Position numbers and translations under genes: made by a program. DNA of 64,000 nucleotides from the NCBI GenBank assembly GCA_963457665.1, contig OY735237.1, positions 3,553,322-3,617,321 of the forward strand, written 5' to 3'. Positions 21,265-34,443 of this stretch are shown one piece after another. The notes under the pieces were generated by a model. The model was given only the letters and a program-made list of their open reading frames with translations. It made no database searches and was not told the origin of the DNA. Source of the DNA: Thysanoteuthis rhombus (taxonomy: Eukaryota > Mollusca > Cephalopoda > Oegopsida > Thysanoteuthidae). Every line of letters begins with the position of its first letter. Position 1 is the stretch's first letter.

Positions 21265-21605
21265 GTCTTTTAACGTCCGTCTTTGGAGATAGACCTTTCC
21301 CAGGATATGCCACACTTCTCTATCATAGGCGTTGCGGAGCCAGTACTCTCTGAACTTGTCTAGCTCGTCTTTCCATCGAATATTCTGCCGGCCTCGGTTG
21401 CGCATGTGATCTCTTGGGATCCATGTCGTGAGTTGCGATGTAAATCAGTTGTCCGTCATTCTTGCAACATGACCAGCCAACCGCCATTCGAGCTTTTTAA
21501 TGGATTCTATAATGTCCTTGACTCTTTTCTTTTCTCAAATGTACTGTGCTGTCTTGTGGTCTCTCCGTGTGATTCTCAATTTGCGGATCTGTGCTGTGTG
21601 TATTT
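21265..21605 (-). mobile_element. RTE-type LINE 3' fragment
   Basis: Inverse complement of the family: AGTCTTTTAACGTCCGTC at the 3' end, ATCCATGTCGTGAGTTGCGA, then CTTGCAACATGACCAGCC, out to TTCTCAATTTGCGGATCTG. It is well aligned but frameshifted. Confidence 0.82.
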
Positions 21606-22021
21606 ACTCGTGCACAATGCAAGAAATTTAGAATAAAAATAAGGGTCCTCATTGGAAGTGGAGATCAGTATACTCGAGTGTTATCTATGGTAGATAAATA
21701 TTCTACAATATTCCTACTTCAGAACATCGTATTCAGTGGCATTAGTCCCACTGTCACCCTCTCTCTTGTCGGTTTCAAAGAGAGGAAAGGATTGAAACTT
21801 GAGTTTTCCAAACTTACGGAAAGACACAGAAACATTAGTTTAGTGAGTTAGCTGTGTCGGTGTGTCAGCTGCATCAGTCAGTCAAATTTTACCTGCTGGT
21901 CACACACTCACACAAGTCTTTTACAGAGAGGGAGAGAGTAGTACTGATGTCTCCATCATGACGTGAAGAGATAAACAAACATACAAACAAACAAATTCGG
22001 TGCCTATGGTCTATATGGACA

Positions 22022-22126
<105 letters not shown>

Positions 22127-22299
22127 TTACTAACTTTTAGCAACATAATGTAGGGGTCGCATTATATTCAAATTCACATTGTACTCGAGTAAATACAATA
22201 AGTATAAAAGAGGATTGGAAAGCAGTCCCTCATTTAAAAGATTGGCGCCACACAGTCTTCCTCTCCTCGTTCGGTCTTTGGTTGAGCTAGGTGAGTCGT

Positions 22300-22440
22300 G
22301 CTTTTACGCTGTTGCCCGGGAGATAGGCTCTTTGAGTCATTTAGTCTGATCTGTCAGTAAAAATGCAGTAGGTAAACTACTATTTCTAAAGCTTTGGGTG
22401 TCCCCACTGTTTAAGGCTCAAGCAGTAATGGAAATGGGAC
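22300..22440 (+). repeat. Dispersed repeat family R3, copy 2
   Basis: TCTGTCAGTAAAAATGCAGT, AAACTACTATTTCTAAAGCT and TGGGTGTCCCCACTG correspond to the copy at 10440. Confidence 0.5.
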
Positions 22441-23949
22441 TGGGTGAATCATCGTAACATCAGAAGTGGGGCTAGACATTTGGGGCCCGGTTGGGGGCTC
22501 GGCTCTCAAAAGACCTCTCTGATATTTCATATAAGAAAATTGCAATATTTTTGTTATTGTATTAAGTCAGTAGATGAACATAAAGCTGTTTGGACCTTTC
22601 CATTGGAGGCGTGTTCAAACAGCCCCCATCTCTACCTACTAGCCTAAGTTTGCTAAATATTATGAAAGTCCTTAAGGACGGAAGTTCCCTGTGAAGTCAT
22701 TTGCAGCTGGGTATTAAGTCATCGAAATACCCGGAAGCGGAAGTATAGACTGAGGACGGATGCCGGATGTGTCTAGATGAGGAGGGATGCTGGGGGTAGT
22801 TGGGAGAGATCTTCGTGTGGGTTGACAACGTCTGAAGATGAAGGCCTTCGAAAGCAGTCCTTAGGTCATCGGCAGAGAGGGAGACTTTTGAAGTGTATTG
22901 TGACAAAGACCTCTGATCTCATTAACTCAAAGACAGCATGCACTTGGTTATGGTAACCTATCGGCGTTCGATGACAGCGAACACGAAAAAAAAGGTGTTC
23001 AACCTGTAACGCCTCGATTACTTTGATATGAGGCTGCATTTTTGCACCAATTGTGAAACTGGGGATTTTATGGACTTATCTAAATGTTTATGCCATCTCT
23101 AAGAATTTCACTAAATCAATAATTTCACAATCTCAGTGAAAGAAGAATATACTACTAAAACAAACATACAAATGAGCATGTCTGTGTTTGAGAGTGTATT
23201 TGAGTAAGGACGTTTGTTTGTTTGTTTGGTATTAGGTGAGTTTGATTCTCACTAAGTGACAGTCAAATTCACTGCAGGAGATAGACTTGCTGTCTAACTA
23301 TCACTATACATGCATTATGAGAAAATATCTACCCAAACTAGCACCAAAACTGTAATTATAGCTTTCTTCAGTTTTTAAGTTGGTCTGGCTGACTATATAT
23401 ATATATATCACACGTACAGGCCCCACTGATGGAGTTGGAGGGCTGATAATTTAAACGTATGTCCACAAAAAACGCATTTTTTTTGTTTTTCTGATAACAC
23501 CCCCTCAAATAGTGTTTCTTGCTGGGGTCACTTTGCAATGTAAGTTTAGACTAGATTGGTCCCTTAGTTTGTGTCCTGCAGCATTCATGCTTATTTATCA
23601 AAGATTTTGACTTTTTAGTGACTTCTGCCCCCACCCCAAAAAGGCGAGTGAATTAACTCATTCATTGATCACCCCTATTTCCAGTTTTCAATAGACCACC
23701 CCTAAATAGAGCATGCTGCCAAAAACATAAGTTGCATGACAATTTCTAATGAGTGACTAACCAGACATATTTCGTGAATTATTCATGTTAAGTTGATCTG
23801 GCATGAGGCCACAGGTGGTGAGTACCAGTTAGAATCGAACTCAATACACAGTAGTATTGGTTTGTGAAAGTTGCTGCCTAAAAATTGCTTCATAACGTTG
23901 AGTCTAGGATGTGTATCGTGGGGAAGGGGCTAATGGGAGGGGGGCTAAT

Positions 23950-24560
23950 GGGTGACGAAACCATTTCTCTGATCTAGAGTTCTTCAAAGTAAACCCCCAA
24001 CCCGTCACTGGATCGAAAGGTCCTGCTTACCTGGTCGCAGGTAGGCTCACAGTAAATGAATGAATGAATAAAGATTGCGTGACAATGAAATAATCGTTAT
24101 TTTAAATATGAAAATATCTAATCATTCCATCATCATCTTTGTCATCCATGATTCGTTTCTTAAACTACTGAATCATAACAGTTTCATACAGACACAGATC
24201 ACAGCTTTAGGTGTACTGTTCGCAAAACAACAGGAATCTATCTATTTTAAAAGTGGGTAGCAATCTGGGAATGGAGAGTCTTAGGTCAGGTTCTTCAGTG
24301 TACGGATCCCGATCCCTTACTGTGTTGAAAGGTGGTGACTGCGTCGTGGGTTCACAATAGATGGATGAATGAATAAAAAGTAAATGGGAAAGATTTTGGT
24401 GACAACGAGATGATTAAGATTTGAAATATGAAATGGATCTAATATCCCCACTTTTGTCATCAATAATTCGTCTGTTAAACTTATTAGATAATGACTTTAC
24501 AAGTAGCCTTGGTATAGTTGATAATCAACAGCAGATATTCAATGGGAAAAGAGGTGTACG
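23950..24560 (+). repeat. Imperfect tandem duplication, about 300 bp unit
   Basis: Each half has, in order: a GTTCTTCA block, ACTG.(A/G)TCGAAAGGT-like, GGTTCACA/GGCTCACAG, (TGAA)n with AATAAA, TTTGTCATC.ATGATTCGT and a TTAAACT block. The second half starts near 24250. Confidence 0.5.
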
Positions 24561-24706
24561 TATGTATGTATCTCTATGTATATATATATTCATGTATCAT
24601 ACTGCCGCTGACGTCGTTGATCCAGAACTCTCACATGTTTATGTTGAAGAATGAACTGAACCTTCACGAGTTAGTATTAATTCTCAAGTGTTGCCTCTTG
24701 TAAGTC

Positions 24707-24960
24707 AATTCAGATAGTGCAGTGATTAGCACCGCTTCTTCACATGCAAAGGTCCTGGGTTCGATTCCTAGTTAAAGTGAAAAAGTATGAAAAACTCTTC
24801 TTCTGGATAACTTTCCCTGTACACTCAGTAGCTAAATGAGTACACTCTAAACTGTGATTAGGGTGGACTTGTTCCTACCATAAAATGTGTGAGAATAAAA
24901 TTTCGACCAAACTTGCAAAGATCACTGACTCATCCAATGGAAACTGGGACTTAGTCACGG
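24707..24960 (+). mobile_element. tRNA-derived SINE (family S1)
   Basis: An A-box-like AGTGCAGTGATTAGCAC and the B-box GGGTTCGATTCC (24757-24768) are followed by the shared body (TGTACACTCAGTAGCTAAAT, GAGTACACTCTAA, GATTAGGGTGGA) and GGAAACTGGGACTTAG. Confidence 0.75.
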
Positions 24961-25084
24961 ACGGTTTACTTATTTTGACATAAATTTAAAACTTGATAAG
25001 CCTGGCTGCTGCAGGGTCAAACACCACTCCAACTTCTATTTTTACTGATGATAATTGCTATAAAGAAAATTTTACATCATATCG

Positions 25085-25570
25085 AATGACTCGACCAACC
25101 AGCCCTATAGGCTACAACTTCTTTCTTGTATTGTCTCTCTGAGTGTCTGTGTCTATCCATATGCTTATGTCTGTGTACTTTGATACCTATCTGTATGCGT
25201 GTGTCTCCGGTCGCCCCTGGTCACATTTTGGGGGCCACAACCCTGAAAACTTGCACGAGTATACTTCTAGGCACTATTTAAGGGTTTTTTTTTTCAAGTG
25301 CTTTTTAGGGGTCTGTATTGTTATTTTGGGACCAACAATGCCCAAATCTTGTGCTGGTATTTTCTTTTTTTTCCGAGATAATTTTAGATAAAGGGTTTAT
25401 CCTTTTAGATAATTTCAGATGAAAGATATTTTAAAGATAATTTAGAATAAAAGATAACTTTTTTTAGTTAATTATAGATGAAGGATCAATTTTTTGGATA
25501 ATTTTTTGTAGATAATTACTTCTGGTACTCATGCAAGCTACGGTGATTCATCTATGCGAGGCACGAACAA
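25085..25570 (+). repeat. Dispersed repeat family R2, copy 2 (longest)
   Basis: GACCAACCAGCCCTATAGGC, TGGTCACATTTTGGGGGCC, ACCAACAATGCCCAAATCTT and repeated GATAATTTTAGATAAAG motifs, ending AAGCTACGGTGATTCATC. The internal GATAAAAGAT-like motif is itself repeated 4-5 times. Confidence 0.68.
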
Positions 25571-26925
25571 AACCTTTCTGTTTAAGGCAAGATAAGAATG
25601 CGAGCACCATGTGTGTGTAGATGATGTATGAGGATTGTGAGGAGATTGCCTAAAATGAAACTGGTTTTCAACCGAAAAGTTTGAAGAAACTTGGTTTTAT
25701 CAGTTGATATCTGACATTTGTTAATGTCTCTTGGGATTGAAAGAAGAAAATATTTCCGCTTAATAAAAGCTAGCCTATTCACGTTATGTCGGTAACTACT
25801 TAACCAACGCCTTCCTCCGCACGGCAATACGTCTCGTGGGACACATGACCAAGTGGATAAAAATGGTGGTTAAGAGTATCTAGTTACCTACCTGGTGATG
25901 GCGAGTTCAATCCCTAGGTCGAGCAGTGCAAAAATGCCGTATACACGGGGTCAGGGGAAAAGGCAGACAAATAACCGTGCAAGGTCGAATTAACTACGAA
26001 AAATTGACACCGTATGTCTAACGCCCACTTTTGAGTATCGTGTTAGGGTAAAGTTTTCTTACCGCTCACTAATATTTTAAAACCAATTAACCACTTAACG
26101 ACCATTTAAAATGGTTAAAAGTGGTTGGATTTGTCAAAAATGGCAAAAATCGCGTTGATATAAATTCTAGGTAACTAGGCAACTGTATACACCTCACCCC
26201 CAAATCGTACAAAGGTGGCAAAAAATACAACGTATTCATTGCATATTAAGACAATAATCAAAATAAAAGCCATTGTTTTGGTGGGCAATCTTATAGAATA
26301 ACGCATAAAGAAAAAAAAATTGTGTATACCAAATTCAAAATGTTTTATTGTGACGAATACAGACATACTTTGCGACCCAGTAATGGGTCTATCGCCCACT
26401 TAAAAGCTTGAATCGCCTAATAATGGGCGGTATCGTCCAGCTTAGCGACAACTGAAACTAACACGATATATCTCTTGGCATTGAGATTAGATTGGAAACA
26501 ATCTAACCTTGTGGAGTGTATGAAGTGTTCGGTTTGAAATTCCAAGAAGGTTACAGACAACGACAAATATTTAAAGAAGGTCGTAGGGAGCAACGATGTG
26601 GCTATAACAACCTAGATGAGAACATTTGTTCGAGTGAATTAGCGTAAAATAATGATAATTTCTCATTTCGTAAATTTAGGGAAAAAAACCGAGACGAGAC
26701 GACATTTTGAATATTCACTTTGAATTATCTCCCTTTTATTCAGGATTTTTTTTCTTTCGTTTTTATTTGGAGGCGCTCAGAAAGCAACAATTAATCATTT
26801 TTCTACAATTCTTTTCTTCAAGAGGGACAGATTGCTTATATGTACGAGAAAAAACTTACGTGTTCGAGGGAGAGAGAAAGAGAGAGAGGGAGGTAACGTT
26901 TACAATTATTAAAACAAGCTACCTC

Positions 26926-27018
26926 ACATGGAGAGATCACAAGACAGCACAATATATAAGGGAGAAAACAGGAGTCTGTGACATCATAGAATCAGTTAAA
27001 AGACTCAAACGGCAATCA
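26926..27018 (+). mobile_element. RTE-type LINE internal fragment
   Basis: TCACATGGAGAGATCACAAG to AGACTCAAACGGCAATC. It stops abruptly, and about 90 bp later a second copy begins in the same orientation. Confidence 0.72.
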
Positions 27019-27104
27019 ACCCCTGGGGGAAATAGAAAGTGACAACAGGACAGGAAGAGGGACAGAGGAAAGAACTAAAAACACCATCGATAAACTTGTT
27101 GTAA

Positions 27105-27464
27105 AACGGGCACTATCAAGTGCATGGTACACATGAAAGAATCATGCTCAATATTACTTGAGGGGATCACAAGACAGTACAGTTTATCAGGGAGAAAACA
27201 GGAGTCTGAGACATCATAGAAACTATTAAAAAAGCTAAAATGGCTATGGGCAGGCCATGTTTCAAAAGTGGCAGACAACCGATGGACATCACGACTCACA
27301 ACATGGATCCCCAGAGTTCACATGCGTAACCGAGGCCGGCAGAATACAAGATGGAGAGACGAACTAGATAAGTTCAGAAAGTATTGGCTCTTCAACATCC
27401 ATGATAAGGAGGTTTAGAGAATACTGGGGAAGGTCTACGACAGACGATAAAAGACTGATGATGA
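27105..27464 (+). mobile_element. RTE-type LINE 3' fragment
   Basis: It runs from a degenerate ACATGAAAGAATCATGCTCA to GACAGACGATAAAAGACTGA followed by TGATGAATGA. Same orientation as the preceding fragment, possibly one insertion split by later change. Confidence 0.78.
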
Positions 27465-28976
27465 ATGACGTTCCAAGACTTCAACTGTTACCCAGCGTAG
27501 AAGGATACTTCAACTAGTATTGATAATTCCTCAACACAGAAAATCGGGACAAATCTAGTTGACATTTTGAATATGAAGCTTGAATCATTACTTTTGTTCT
27601 GATATGTTTTATCTATTTCTCAAAGAGTGCTAATCAATCATTTCTCTACATTTTTTCTTCTCCAAATCTATTGTGGACCGCCAACAAAATTCGAACGAGG
27701 TTAAGAAAATGGCCAGGTAGCATTTATACGTTTTCGTCCAGACAGGCAATTCAGTTAGGTTGGGGTGACTTGTGTTTTTTTGATAAGAATCAAGGTTGGT
27801 GACACCAAACATCTGACGTTTTCCCTTCGAGCATACTTCTTTCGAATGATATTCATCTAAATGTCTGTCTTTTGTTATTGAGAATATCTCGTTTCTCCCT
27901 CTCCCTCTCTCTGTTTATAAGCGGGGGTACTTTGCGTTGCCCGGGGGAAAAAAACTTCAAATATAGCAACTAGATAAGCAAATTATAATTTTATAGATAT
28001 TTCATAAAATGGAATTTTATAGATATTTCATAAAATGGAATAGGAGGGAGGGTCGCACCTGTGCACACTCCTAAACTGGAGAAGGACTGAGCTCCCATGC
28101 ACACCTCCTCCTTTGGACTGTGCATTCTCCTGAGTATACCTGCGCACACCTGCGCCAGCCCAAGGACAGGCCCGCGTAGGCTCTCCGAAAACCTTGAAAA
28201 ATTTATATCATGTGCATAAGCATTGAAAGAAAAAAACATTCACATCCGCAGATTTCCTACAAGGAACGGAAAGCAAGGGATCAGAATTATAGCCATGTTG
28301 GAACCCTAAAACTTTGGAAAAAAATTATTATTTCACAACAGACAAATTTTCAGATGGTTTGGTAGACTGGAAGCACATAGAATCAAAAGGAAGAAGTTTC
28401 TTGATTTCTTCCGGAGTTTGATATCGATCCACCAATTCCAGTCGTCACTGCGACTCTAATCATTGACCAATTATCGCTTCTAACAAAATCTTGATAAGAA
28501 AATAATCTTTAAATGATGGCGTAAGACAATCTTCTTCCTTCATTGGGTTTTGAGTCAAATTAAGCCAACCCTAATAAAGATGGCTATGAAAATCTTTGAA
28601 GGTTTCGAGAACTATAAATAACTCAGAGAGGCGTAAACCTTCCACGGACACCATTAGACATTACAGGTCTGTTACGACGTCGTCATCACGATCTCGCCTA
28701 CACATCCGAAAAGCCGAAAAATTGTCATAATCTCTTGATGGTAACAAAATTGCAACAATGATTTGCCCTATAATTCAATCAATTGCCGTTTTCCAAATGG
28801 CGAACACTTCTACACGATTTCATTGAAATTCATTGAAAACTTTTGGGGATATTGTGTGGACAAACAATCGAACAAATAAACATAAACGAATAAATAATCT
28901 CTGTCCGACTTTGCTGGCAGACGTAAAAAGTCTCGCTGTCATAACTGAAAAAAAGGAAACATAAAAAGAAAGGGCT
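27465..28976. other. No gene recognised
   Basis: Holds a 26-bp exact tandem duplication (ATTTTATAGATATTTCATAA plus six bases, twice, near 27989-28040). A locally GC-rich, CACC/GCGC-rich segment at 28040-28190 follows. The rest is AT-rich and featureless. Confidence 0.45.
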
Positions 28977-29430
28977 GATTAGTTACTCAATAGAAACCGT
29001 CATGTGACATGTCTTTTGGTAAAATGCTGTGTTAGGGGTGATCAATCAAAGAACTGGAACCAGTGATGACTAATTGATAAATTATTTCTCTTGCCTCATG
29101 TTGGGTGAGTAAAAAGTTTGAATTTAAAAGAACAAAAGCAAGCATGAACAGAACTGGGCACAAACTAGGGACCAGTTTAGCATAAACTTACATTGTAAAC
29201 CAAACCAACCACCGTGGGAGGTGGTAAAAAAAAAAGGTTTTTTTCCAGATATGATAAGGGGCCAATGTTTTCAAGCCTTTGGTGCGGCCTGTAAACGTGA
29301 AACACGCGTAAATAGATACATACATAGCCAGCCATCCGGACGAACTTGAAAACTGAAGAAACCTGCGTTGACTGACTTGGTGACAGTTTTGATTGATGGT
29401 TTCTGATAAAAAAAAAAGTCGTCTAATGTT
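28977..29430 (+). repeat. Dispersed repeat family R1, copy 1
   Basis: Ordered landmarks are AATAGAAACCGTCATGTGAC, AGGGGTGATCAAT, CAGTTTAGCATAAACTTACA, CATAGCCAGCCA and CAACTTGAAAACTGAAGAA-like, then GTTTTGATTGATGGTTTCT. The same order is at 41250-41650 and 62020-62470. About 450 bp, plus orientation in all three copies, non-coding, unnamed. Confidence 0.7.
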
Positions 29431-30586
29431 CATGAGATTTCAACGGACGTAAATGTCACCTGATTATGAGATTTGACAGTCGCCCTGCCTGTTCGGTGCA
29501 GTCGATAAATGAACAGAAAACACAAAAATATTCTCATTAACAAATAAATCATCCCATTAAATTAGTGCGAATGCCTGGAGACAGCATAGTGGTTAAGTGG
29601 GTTGGAGAGACAACTCCCAAACCTGAAAAACTACAAACAAAGCTACCTACATTATTATCTAAGGTATAATACGTAGTGAGTTTATTGATTGGTTGCTTGG
29701 TTCATCTACAAGTCACGGGGAAAAGGGAGCATGATATTTTTCTATTTTCATTTTCCCACATGGTATTTCCTTCTACCTCCTCTTTAGAGACTCACCGTTG
29801 GACGCCGCCTCCTCCACCAGCAGGCAACCCCCAACCCACCTTATGTAAAAAGTGTAAAAAATAACAGGTGGGGCTTCTTGAAAGAGGAGCCCAGCCAACT
29901 CCAACCAACCCAGCTTAGAAGATTAAACGAAGGCAGGTGAGAGATTTTGAAAGAGATTATTTTTTTTGTTGATAAATGACACTATTTATGACTCGCCGTC
30001 ACAGTCAATAATTGAACAACCGTAGCGTCAAAATTGAAAGTCATGTGGAAAAATTCCATCGGATATTAAATATGGTCAGAATAAATTCGATTTATGACAT
30101 CACTGGCGTTTTCCGCTGAAAAGCATCTAGATAAGATTGAAAAAAAACCCATCTCGAAATATCTAAATTCTTGAGAATGTAGACGTTATTGATAAGCTAT
30201 ACCCGTCATTATAAGGCCCCCAAAAGGTCAAAAAGGGGGAAAATTGTCGTGCAGCAAACTTTTGAAAAGCGGAGTCAACCAGTATTTCAATTTTGTTCGA
30301 TGATTGTGTGATTGAGTTTTTAAACTCGTTTTAGTGGAAGAGTCCATCGTATGAAATAGTGGGTAGGAGATATTTTATTAGCAAATTTGTTACCTTCAAG
30401 TAGAAGTAATATTGGTTGCAGACAGAGAACCAAGAAAATCACGTTGTTCATTTTAACATGTCGTGGTCTTGAAACGCAGGGAGCCTTTTTCAAAAATTAA
30501 ATTTCCTAGGGAGCTCCTTCAAAAAACAACTTTCTCATCTACATATACACATAAACAGTTATTTGGGTTTTTGTATTTCGGGCAAC
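29431..30586. other. No gene recognised
   Basis: The ORF at 29676-29864 ends in a Pro-rich low-complexity stretch. No splice-supported exon and no shared repeat is seen. Confidence 0.4.
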
Positions 30587-30665
30587 TGTTTCGCTTAATG
30601 GTAAGAGCAATGATTCGTTGAAGTGGCTACCCTATTAGTGGTAGGTTCGATTCCTGCAGCAGCCT
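30587..30665 (+). repeat. tRNA-like SINE head
   Basis: TTCGCTTAATGGTAAGAGC (A-box) and GGTTCGATTCC (B-box, about 30644-30654). No convincing acceptor stem, so not a tRNA gene. Confidence 0.5.
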
Positions 30666-30807
30666 CATTTTCTTTAACTGCTTATTCCTTTTACGCTGTC
30701 TAGGCCAAGTGATACGTTAACCGTGTAATGACATGATATCATTTCAAATAAGAGTTTCTAAATATAACGCAATTTATAATCATTTTGTCAGATCATATAT
30801 CCATTTC

Positions 30808-30809
<2 letters not shown>

Positions 30810-30891
<82 letters not shown>
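30810..30891. repeat. (TA)n microsatellite
   Basis: About 41 TA units. Apparent YIYIYI ORFs across it are artefacts. Confidence 0.98.
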
Positions 30892-30892
<1 letters not shown>

Positions 30893-31440
30893 CTATTAGA
30901 TTTGGCCTTGTTTATGCATATAAGCCCAAATGCAAACGCTGTGAAGGAATCGTTAATGTAGTGAAGAATTATCAAGTATATTGCAAAAACGTCACTTTGT
31001 TTCGTGAACCCCTGGAAAGTTTTTTTTGAACCCTGGGGTTCCGTGGAATACCGTTCGAATAACACTGCATTACGATGTAAAGATATTCATGCGTAACAAT
31101 CCGAGATATGCACCTAACCACTGATCAATCGTCTTTATTTAGGACAGGGTTAATCAGTGCACAATCCTGCATGAGTGTTCCATGCTTACATCATTGATAA
31201 ATGAATTACGGAACGATAACAAGTTCTTTCTGATCTGAAGCATAATCAAATGATTAATTAGAATTGATGACCCTGGCACGTTATCGTAGTTCGCAGCTAA
31301 TACCCTCACCGGAGGTGTAGCGGGACGTGGCTCGATCCACCGCTGAGTCATACCAAATACTTTTTTTAAATGGTGCTCAACGCCTCTCTTACAAGTGCTC
31401 AACACAAGGACTAGGATTGAGGGGCCTCTCCTCCAATGCT

Positions 31441-31510
31441 CAGGCGTTACGGTCAAATCACGTTGGATACAGTCTTGTTACTACCTAGATGGGTGACCAT
31501 TGCAGAATTC
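31441..31510 (+). repeat. 5S rRNA-derived SINE or pseudogene fragment, copy 1
   Basis: GTTACGGTCAAATCACGTTG, then TAGATGGGTGACCATTGCAG. The GATGGGTGACC block corresponds to box C of 5S rRNA (GGATGGGAGACC). The same prefix GGTCAAAT(A/C)ACGT precedes the better copy at 51654. Confidence 0.5.
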
Positions 31511-31857
31511 CATGTGTTGTAAGAAGAACGAAGCCAAGCAAGCCGGAGGCAGGTTTTATTCGACGATTGCCCAACACTTAAAGATCCAATTATTTCTTAT
31601 TCATAGATTGTCGTCTGCTTTACATAATGCCCTTGGACGCCATTTTGAATTACACTGAAATTAGTGTTACCGTCAAGTGATTCATGCACGCTTTCGTTAA
31701 AATGCAATCAAGACGAGCTGTTCAAATTCTTCTCTTCTTTGTGAAATGAAGGGGCATCGTTCAAACATTCCGAAGCAGAGGTTTCAGTTGTATAATTCTT
31801 GACGTTCTTGTCAATTCTAAATTCTACCTACTTGTTAACATTATATAGCTTTTACTC

Positions 31858-32185
31858 ATTATGCTGGGCCTCACATGAAGAGACTACAAGTCAGCACAGT
31901 CCATCCGAGAAAACACAAGAGTCAGGGACATCATAGAATCCATTAAAAAGCTCAAATGGCAGTGGGCTGGCCATGTTGTAAGAATGGTGGACAACCGATG
32001 GACATCGAGACTCACGACATGGATCCCCTCAAATCACAAGCGGAATCGAGGCCGGCAGTATATTAGATGGAAAGACGAGCTAGATAAATTCAGTAAGTAT
32101 TGGCTCTGCGACGCCCATGATAGAGAAGTGTGGTAATTCCTGCGGAAGGTCTATGTCCAATGATTGACGTTGAAAGACTGATGAT
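31858..32185 (+). mobile_element. RTE-type LINE 3' fragment with TGATGATGATG tail
   Basis: CATTATGCTGGGCCTCACAT to GATTGACGTTGAAAGACTGA followed by a TGATGATG tail. One of the best-preserved copies, readable nearly throughout as the WAGHVVRMVDNRWTSRLTTW block. Confidence 0.84.
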
Positions 32186-32232
32186 GATGATGTTTATTTA
32201 TGGCCTCTGATTCGATGCAACGGTGCTTTATA

Positions 32233-32258
32233 TGTGTGTGTGTGTGTGTGTGTGTGTG
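32233..32258. repeat. (TG)n microsatellite
   Basis: Thirteen TG units. Confidence 0.95.
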
Positions 32259-32869
32259 ATGATATGTTGATGGAAGCGAGATAGTGAAAAATCAAGTCTG
32301 AGGTTGGTGATTCTTTAGAATATCGTCAAATTCTTTGGTTGAATATGTTGATAGAAGACCAACCCAAAGAGTTTTTTTCTGTGTAACTAATATTCTTAAA
32401 GATGACAACATAAGTGGGTTTGCATAAAGTCCAAGATTAAAACCAACACAACAGATTTATCATTCACATGGGTGAACACTCAATAGAAGTGATGCAAGAA
32501 ATGAGTCAAGTCTGCTCTTATTCTTGTTAATCCCTGGTCGTCAAATACGTTTTTTGGATAACCTAACTTTCAAAAATAAAAATGTGTAGTATAGAATAAC
32601 ATCCATATACAATACATTATGATAATAGCCTGTATAAACTTGACTTGAAGATTAGGGGAAAAGTTTATGTAATTTGCAACTTAATTATAATAGTATGAAG
32701 TCTACTTCTCATCCTAAAAAAAGACGATTATTCAAAGGAGATAACTATTAAATGCCCTCTATTTATATAATTTTTGCTAATCCTCGTGCAACCGGACCTT
32801 TGAATTTAATGTTCTTTTTCGCTAAAACGACATGATCCTCCGCCCTGATTCTGCATGTTGACTGAGGAG

Positions 32870-33840
32870 TGGTTAACTTAAAATATAAACTATCTGAATT
32901 TGACCTCAGAAGCCATTCAGTCACCAGAGGTAATTTTTGGCCAACTCCCATAGTTGTGGGTCACAAGTTTGCAAAAAAGACACTGAAATTTAGCATAAGG
33001 GTAAATTTTCTCACAGCGAAGATCCCAATCTTTGTGATGTTGACTTCTAGGGTCATCCAAGGTCACCAGGTCATCTTACAATAATTCCACAAGCTTTTAG
33101 CAGCAATTTAGCACTTTTGAAACTGAAATTGGACAAAAAGGTAAATCTTTTCATGACGAACGTCATATGCGATTCAGAGTAGACAATAGAGGTCATTTGA
33201 GGTCACTGCAGGTCATTCCTGGTCATTTTTGGAGTGGGCCACATTCTAGCACCAAAGATGCTGATATTTAGCTTCTCACGGCAAATATCGCAATCTATGT
33301 GACGCTGACTTCTGAGGTCATTAAAGTCACCAGAAGTCATTTCCGGTTATTTTAAAACAATTTTCCAGCTTTGGGGTCACAATTTAGTACCTATGGAAAT
33401 TAAATTGGACATAGAGGTATATCTTGCCAATAATTTCGCACTTATGCAACTGGGTTGGGCACAGCAATAAATCTCTTCTTGGCAAAAATCAAAAGCAATG
33501 TCATGTTGACCTCAATATTCATTTCAGGTCACCTGCGGTCATTTTTGATCGATTCTAGACAATTTTCCAAATAGTTAGCCACAATTTCGCATCTATGAAA
33601 CTAACATTTGGTATAGAGGTAAATTCTTTCACAACTGAAGTATTTAGAAGTGTGAGTTCGACATTGAGGTAATTTGAGATCACTATATGTCATTTCTGGT
33701 CATTTCTTGCTAATTTTCTCAGTTGTTGGCCATACTATTGCATATAGGATGTAGAAATTTTGAATTGGGGTATATCTTTACATCATGAAAGTTATAGGCA
33801 ATGTATAGTTTACGCTGGGGGTTACTTGAGGTCATTTCTT
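32870..33840 (+). repeat. GGTCA-rich tandem array, units about 140-170 bp
   Basis: Five to six diverged units. Each carries an AGGTCA cluster, then CCA.(A/T)GTTG.GG.CACAATTT, GAAACTGAAATTGG, and GGTAAAT(C/T)TT(T/C)TCA. Cluster anchors lie near 33050, 33190, 33316, 33524, 33666 and 33826. At 33190-33225 four half-sites follow with an exact 10-bp period. Non-coding. Confidence 0.75.
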
Positions 33841-34186
33841 GAAATCAGTACGAGGCACAAGGTCAATCTCTCAAGCTCGCTGGTTTTATCAGAATTCTCC
33901 ATGCTTTTTTACGGACAGCTCTATATTGGTTGTACCAGTGTTGGATTCTGGTAACTTCCGGTAAAAACACTTATGCAGTGAATGAAGAAGCCGTGTCAAA
34001 CTGAGCGACAACGTTCTTTCGTGTGCATTGAAATATTTCGTCAATCACAGCTACTTTTTCATGTGTACTTGGGGTAAATAATCGTTTGTTTTTTTTTCAT
34101 TGGTTATGTTGTGTAAGAAGAAAAATAGGTTTCCTGTTCTGACACATTTCAAGTTATTTGTCCCCCCGGGAAACACTGGTTTTCCT

Positions 34187-34306
<120 letters not shown>

Positions 34307-34339
34307 GGTAACAACGCTGTTTAATTTCCTTCAAACTTA

Positions 34340-34343
<4 letters not shown>

Positions 34344-34396
<53 letters not shown>
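34344..34396. repeat. (TA)n microsatellite at the 5' side of the PLE
   Basis: About 26 units. The PLE reading frame starts within 50 bp downstream. Confidence 0.97.
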
Positions 34397-34401
<5 letters not shown>

Positions 34402-34443
34402 TTAGACTTCGTAAAGTCCTGCACGGAGAATAAACTTACTCCC

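Noticed and set aside
22815..22870. CTGAAGA, a GAAGGCCTTC palindrome and GAAA, resembling a hammerhead
   Set aside because: Neither a stem I nor a helix III with a correctly placed UH site can be paired; probably chance or a very decayed tail.
24707..24785. Possible tRNA gene (A and B boxes)
   Set aside because: The body downstream is shared with two other copies and the arms do not form a cloverleaf; it is a SINE head.
30733..31065. ORFs with long YIYIYI runs (also at 34149, 34051, 46369, 16401, 21889)
   Set aside because: Produced by (TA)n, (AC)n and (AG)n microsatellites; no protein-like flanks.
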